Source: Hyphomicrobiales bacterium
Lineage (GTDB): Bacteria; Pseudomonadota; Alphaproteobacteria; Rhizobiales; Beijerinckiaceae
Direction: 5' to 3'
Assembly: GCA_900470775.1 (NCBI GenBank)
Contig: UCBZ01000022.1
Location: 1 to 58,777 of the forward strand
DNA length: 58,777 bases
The notes under the pieces were generated by a model, which was not told the DNA's origin, did no database searches, and worked only from the letters and a program-made list of their open reading frames with translations. The translations under genes were made by a program, and so were the position numbers. This document shows, in pieces, positions 55,962 through 58,777 of the stretch. Positions within the stretch are counted from its first letter, which is position 1. The number at the start of each line of letters is the position of its first letter.

Positions 55962-57584
55962 CTAACTCCGCAGCCCTGGCGCTTCCTGACCGGTGCGGGC
56001 GACATACTCCGTATAGCCGCCGCCATAGGCGTGGACGCCGTCGGGCGTCAGTTCCAGCGTGCGATTGGAAAGTGCGGCGAGGAAATGCCGGTCGTGGCTG
56101 ACGAAGAGCATGGTGCCTTCGTACTGCGCCAGCGCCGTGATCAGCATCTCCTTGGTGGCGATGTCGAGATGGTTGGTCGGCTCGTCGAGCACAAGGAAGT
56201 TCGGCGGGTCGAACAGCATCGTCGCCATGACGAGGCGGGCCTTCTCGCCGCCGGAGAGCACGCGGCAGCGCTTCTCGACATCGTCGCCGGAGAAGCCGAA
56301 GCAGCCGGCGAGCGCGCGCAGCGAGCCCTGGCCGGCTTGCGGGAAGCGGTCCTCCAGCGACTGGAAGACGGTCCGGTCGCCCTCCAGAACCTCCATCGCA
56401 TGCTGGGCGAAATAGCCGAGCTTGATCGAGCCGCCGAGCGTGACATTGCCGTCATCGGGCGCAGTCGAACCCGTCACCAGCTTGAGCAGCGTCGACTTGC
56501 CGGCGCCGTTGATGCCCATCACGCACCAGCGCTCCTTGCGGCGGACCTGGAAATCCAGCCCCTCGTAGATCGAGCGGCTGCCATAGCGCTTGTGGACGCC
56601 CTTGAGCGTGACGACGTCCTCGCCGGAGCGCGGCGGGGTCTGGAACTCGAAGGAGACGGTCTGGCGGCGCTTGGGCGGCTCGACCTTCTCGATCTTGTCG
56701 AGCTTCTTGACGCGGCTCTGGACCTGGGCGGCATGCGAGGCACGCGCCTTGAAGCGCTCGATGAAGTTGATCTCCTTGGCGAGCATCGCCTGCTGGCGCT
56801 CGAACTGGGCCTGCTGCTGCTTCTCGGCGAGCGCGCGCTGCTCCTGATAGAACTCGTAATTGCCGGAATAGGAGGTCAGCGCGCCGCCATCGATCTCGAC
56901 GACCTTGTCGACGATGCGGTTCATGAACTCGCGGTCATGCGAGGTCATCAGCAGGGCGCCGTCATAGCCCTTGAGGAAGGCTTCCAGCCAGATCAGGCTC
57001 TCAAGGTCGAGATGGTTCGACGGCTCGTCGAGCAGCATCGCGTCGGGGCGCATCAAAAGGATGCGGGCGAGCGCAACGCGCATCTTCCAGCCGCCCGAGC
57101 GCGCGCCGACATCGCCGTCCATCATCTCCTGGCTGAAGCCGAGGCCCGCCAGCACCTCGCGTGCGCGGCCGTCGAGCGCATAGCCGTCGAGTTCCTCGAA
57201 GCGCCCCTGCACCTCGCCATAGCGAGTGATGATCTCGTCCATCTCGTCGGCACGGTCGGGATCGCCCATGGCGGCTTCGAGCTCGCGCAGTTCGGCGGCG
57301 ACGGTGCTGACCGGGCCGGCACCGTCCATGACCGCGGTCGCGGCGCTGACACCCTTCATGTCGCCGACATCCTGGCTGAAATAGCCGATGGTGATGCCGC
57401 GATCGACCTGGACCATGCCCTCGTCGGGCTGCTCCTCCCCGGTGATCATCCGGAACAGGGTGGTCTTGCCGGCGCCGTTGGGGCCGACGAGGCCGACCTT
57501 CTCGCCCTTCAGGAGCGAGGCCGAGGCCTCGATGAAGACGATCTGCTGGCCGTTCTGCTTGCCGATGTTTTCGAGGCGGATCAT
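55962..57584 (-). CDS. ABC-F family ATPase (ribosome-associated)
   Basis: 540 residues, two ATPase domains in one chain without membrane domains. First domain: Walker A GPNGAGKTTLFRMI near residue 34, signature ARSGGWKMRVALARIL near 160, Walker B AMLLDEPSNHLDL near 182. Linker (PtIM) with Arg/Lys- and Gln-rich helix (EQRALAEKQQQAQFERQQAML) near 245-300. Second domain: Walker A GINGAGKSTLLKLV near 355, signature LSGGEKARLVMATML near 440. ABC-F proteins bind the ribosomal E site. The RSGGW signature resembles the YheS subgroup. A 4-nt overlap with tyrA suggests coupling. Confidence 0.9.
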   Translation of the reverse strand: MIRLENIGKQNGQQIVFIEASASLLKGEKVGLVGPNGAGKTTLFRMITGEEQPDEGMVQVDRGITIGYFSQDVGDMKGVSAATAVMDGAGPVSTVAAELRELEAAMGDPDRADEMDEIITRYGEVQGRFEELDGYALDGRAREVLAGLGFSQEMMDGDVGARSGGWKMRVALARILLMRPDAMLLDEPSNHLDLESLIWLEAFLKGYDGALLMTSHDREFMNRIVDKVVEIDGGALTSYSGNYEFYQEQRALAEKQQQAQFERQQAMLAKEINFIERFKARASHAAQVQSRVKKLDKIEKVEPPKRRQTVSFEFQTPPRSGEDVVTLKGVHKRYGSRSIYEGLDFQVRRKERWCVMGINGAGKSTLLKLVTGSTAPDDGNVTLGGSIKLGYFAQHAMEVLEGDRTVFQSLEDRFPQAGQGSLRALAGCFGFSGDDVEKRCRVLSGGEKARLVMATMLFDPPNFLVLDEPTNHLDIATKEMLITALAQYEGTMLFVSHDRHFLAALSNRTLELTPDGVHAYGGGYTEYVARTGQEAPGLRS

Positions 57585-58450
57585 GGTTCTGCGTGATGCT
57601 CGGGGGTGATGCCGCGCTGCAATAGGGCAGGAACGCCCGGCGTGGAAGGGCCGGATACGGCCATGGCAACATCGGCTGGCGCATGCTGCGGGCGGTGATC
57701 GTGCTCCAATGTGTCGGTGAGCGCCTGAGCATGGGCGAAGAAGCGCTCGCGGACGGCGCGCGCATGCGGGTTCGCGCGCTCGATCGCGAGGAACACGCCC
57801 GGCGCGTCATGCCGGACCATCTCGGTCGCCTGCATCAGCAATTCGAAGCTGCGCGTCGTCATGCGGCTCGGCATCGGCTCCATGCGGACGAGGATCTTGG
57901 CGACGAGATGGGTCAGGCCCTGGACCATGGCCATGTCGCGGTCATGCGCGTCCGGCGTGGTCAGGATCACGTCGAGTTCGAGGGTGCGGCGCAGGAAGGC
58001 CCCGATCCGCCGGACGCTGTCGCCGCGGATCGGGCAGAGCGCGATCTTGAGGCCTTTGAGCCCATCGCGTGCGCTTTGCGGTCCGAAGAGCGGATGCGTG
58101 CCGATGATCTCGACATTGTCGGGCAGCCCGGCCAGCAGCAGCCGCGCCGGCTCGATCTTCACCGAGCCGACATCGAGCACCACCGTCCCTGAACGCAGAT
58201 GCGGGCGCAGGGCGGCGATGGCCTCGGCCAGTGCATCGACCGGGACGGCGAGGATGACGATGTCGCAGGCCGCGACCTCGGCGATGCCGCCGGGGATGAG
58301 GCCGCAGCCCGAGCCGTCGGGCTCGATCGGCCGGGCAGCATCGAACGCGACGAGCGGCAGATGCGGCTGGAGATGGCGCGCCATCAGCCGGCCGAAGGCG
58401 CCGAATCCGAACAGGCCGATGGAGGAGAAGGATTTTCGCACGGTCGACAT
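57581..58450 (-). CDS. tyrA: Prephenate/arogenate dehydrogenase
   Basis: 289 residues of tyrosine synthesis. Nucleotide-binding motif IGLFGFGAFGRLMARHL near residue 12; VILAVPVDALAEAI and LDVGSVKIEPA follow; the catalytic histidine is in IIGTHPLFGPQSARDG near 120. The dimerisation helices are in the second half (AMVQGLTHLVAKILVR, MQATEMVRHDAPGVFLAIE). No N-terminal chorismate mutase or C-terminal ACT domain is visible, so feedback control may be weak or act elsewhere. The 3' end overlaps the ABC-F gene by 4 nt. A short Tyr-Tyr ORF lies upstream. Confidence 0.92.
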   Translation of the reverse strand: MSTVRKSFSSIGLFGFGAFGRLMARHLQPHLPLVAFDAARPIEPDGSGCGLIPGGIAEVAACDIVILAVPVDALAEAIAALRPHLRSGTVVLDVGSVKIEPARLLLAGLPDNVEIIGTHPLFGPQSARDGLKGLKIALCPIRGDSVRRIGAFLRRTLELDVILTTPDAHDRDMAMVQGLTHLVAKILVRMEPMPSRMTTRSFELLMQATEMVRHDAPGVFLAIERANPHARAVRERFFAHAQALTDTLEHDHRPQHAPADVAMAVSGPSTPGVPALLQRGITPEHHAEP

Positions 58451-58496
58451 CGTTCTGGTCCCTGAGAGGGCCGCGATGCCGGGTGACTGCCATTTT

Positions 58497-58519
58497 TCAA
58501 CCGCCAGCGCGGCGGTTGA
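58497..58519. other. Hairpin in the tyrA leader
   Basis: TCAACCGCC / GGCGGTTGA, a 9-bp stem with a 5-nt loop, 47 nt before the tyrA start on the minus strand. It is followed by GAAAAATGG on the transcript, without a T-run, so if it acts in attenuation it is by another mechanism such as translation control. Confidence 0.55.
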
Positions 58520-58539
58520 GCATGAGAATGCGACCCGCC

Positions 58540-58590
58540 TTATGAGGACGGGGCGTAATAGGTCCGGGCGAGGCAGATCGCTTGGCTCAT
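58540..58590 (-). CDS. Candidate Tyr-Tyr leader peptide upstream of tyrA
   Basis: 16-codon open frame on the minus strand with product MSQAICLARTYYAPSS. It ends 90 nt before tyrA and is followed by the hairpin at 58497-58519. Two adjacent tyrosine codons before a gene of tyrosine synthesis is the pattern of an attenuation leader. The ribosome-binding site is weak, so it may be chance. Confidence 0.35.
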   Translation of the reverse strand: MSQAICLARTYYAPSS

Positions 58591-58660
58591 GGCGTGCTTG
58601 AAGCGCAGGCGAGCGGCGCTGTCAATCGCAGGTGGTCGTTCCCGACCCTGCGAACAACCT

Positions 58661-58777
58661 CGCCGTCATCCCGGACAAGCGGCGAAGGCGCGTAGCTCCG
58701 GGATCCATCGTAGAGCGCAGTCTTGGTCCGGTCTTCGCCCTACGATGGATCCCGGCGCTTCGGCCGGGATGACGGCG
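58661..58777. repeat. Palindromic repeat at the window edge
   Basis: CGCCGTCATCCCGG...CCGGGATGACGGCG outer arms enclose CTCCGGGATCCATCGTAG / CTACGATGGATCCCGG inner arms. It spans at least 117 nt and reaches the last base of the window, so it may continue. This GTCATCCCGG class is a widespread intergenic palindrome in Rhizobiales. Confidence 0.75.

Noticed and set aside
55869..57596. 575-codon open frame on the plus strand opposite the ABC-F gene
   Set aside because: Composition is a shadow of codon position bias; the minus strand has all ABC motifs.

Overview
The window is high-GC, densely coded bacterial chromosome. Gene content, operon order and small-protein families point to an alphaproteobacterium of the order Hyphomicrobiales (Rhizobiales), and a Bosea-like or related soil lineage fits best. 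That is inferred from gene families and synteny (trxB-lsrB, ffh-rpsP-rimM-trmD, a Lys/Ala-rich 42-residue protein), not from a marker gene. I see no rRNA, tRNA, CRISPR array, insertion sequence or prophage. Most of the window is ordinary core and transport metabolism, broken up by short palindromic intergenic repeats of several families.

Layout. 0.7-5.9 kb: an EF-G paralogue, an acyl-CoA ligase and a cytosolic sulfite-oxidase-type molybdoenzyme. 5.9-6.6 kb: a Phd/VapC-type toxin-antitoxin pair. 6.6-8.7 kb: dapF-mtaB. 8.9-13.4 kb: exported, lipoprotein and transport genes (GyrI-like, MBL-fold hydrolase, methyltransferase, LysE, CAP-domain lipoprotein). 13.8-18.3 kb: the SRP/ribosome-maturation operon ffh, two small paralogous ORFs, rpsP, rimM, a HAD phosphatase and trmD. 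18.3-30.4 kb: rhodanese-like protein, aspartate aminotransferase, transglutaminase-like protein, several very small genes, a Bug-type solute receptor, PAP2, aldose dehydrogenase, SemiSWEET and MltB. 30.7-34.7 kb: RidA, leuB, msrP, ogt and an FMN reductase. 34.7-37.2 kb: trxB, the LysR regulator lsrB/vtlR and, downstream of it, an intergenic region that looks like an AbcR (alpha-r15) small-RNA gene. 37.2-47.1 kb: ELM1-like protein, Lrp, GNAT, greA, carB, MFS/ArsR pair, GtrA and an Ivy-domain protein. 47.2-58.5 kb: racemase, methyltransferases, PilZ, cfa, cupin/VOC/MarR module, DMT/LysR pair, truncated haemoglobin, ABC-F and tyrA.

How parts work together. The most interesting unit is lsrB plus the 441-nt gap after it. 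On the minus strand that gap carries a LysR-type dyad, a -35/-10 pair, a roughly 140-nt body with a CUCCUCCC loop, and a hairpin ending in eight T. This is the organisation expected for a regulator and the Hfq-type sRNA it activates. Two further local circuits can be read directly: TTCAA-N6-TTGAA boxes between an ArsR gene and an MFS gene, and three TATCTT-N6-AAGATA boxes between a MarR gene and a cupin/VOC operon. tyrA may have a Tyr-Tyr leader peptide. All functional statements are homology or motif inferences made by eye; no searches were run.
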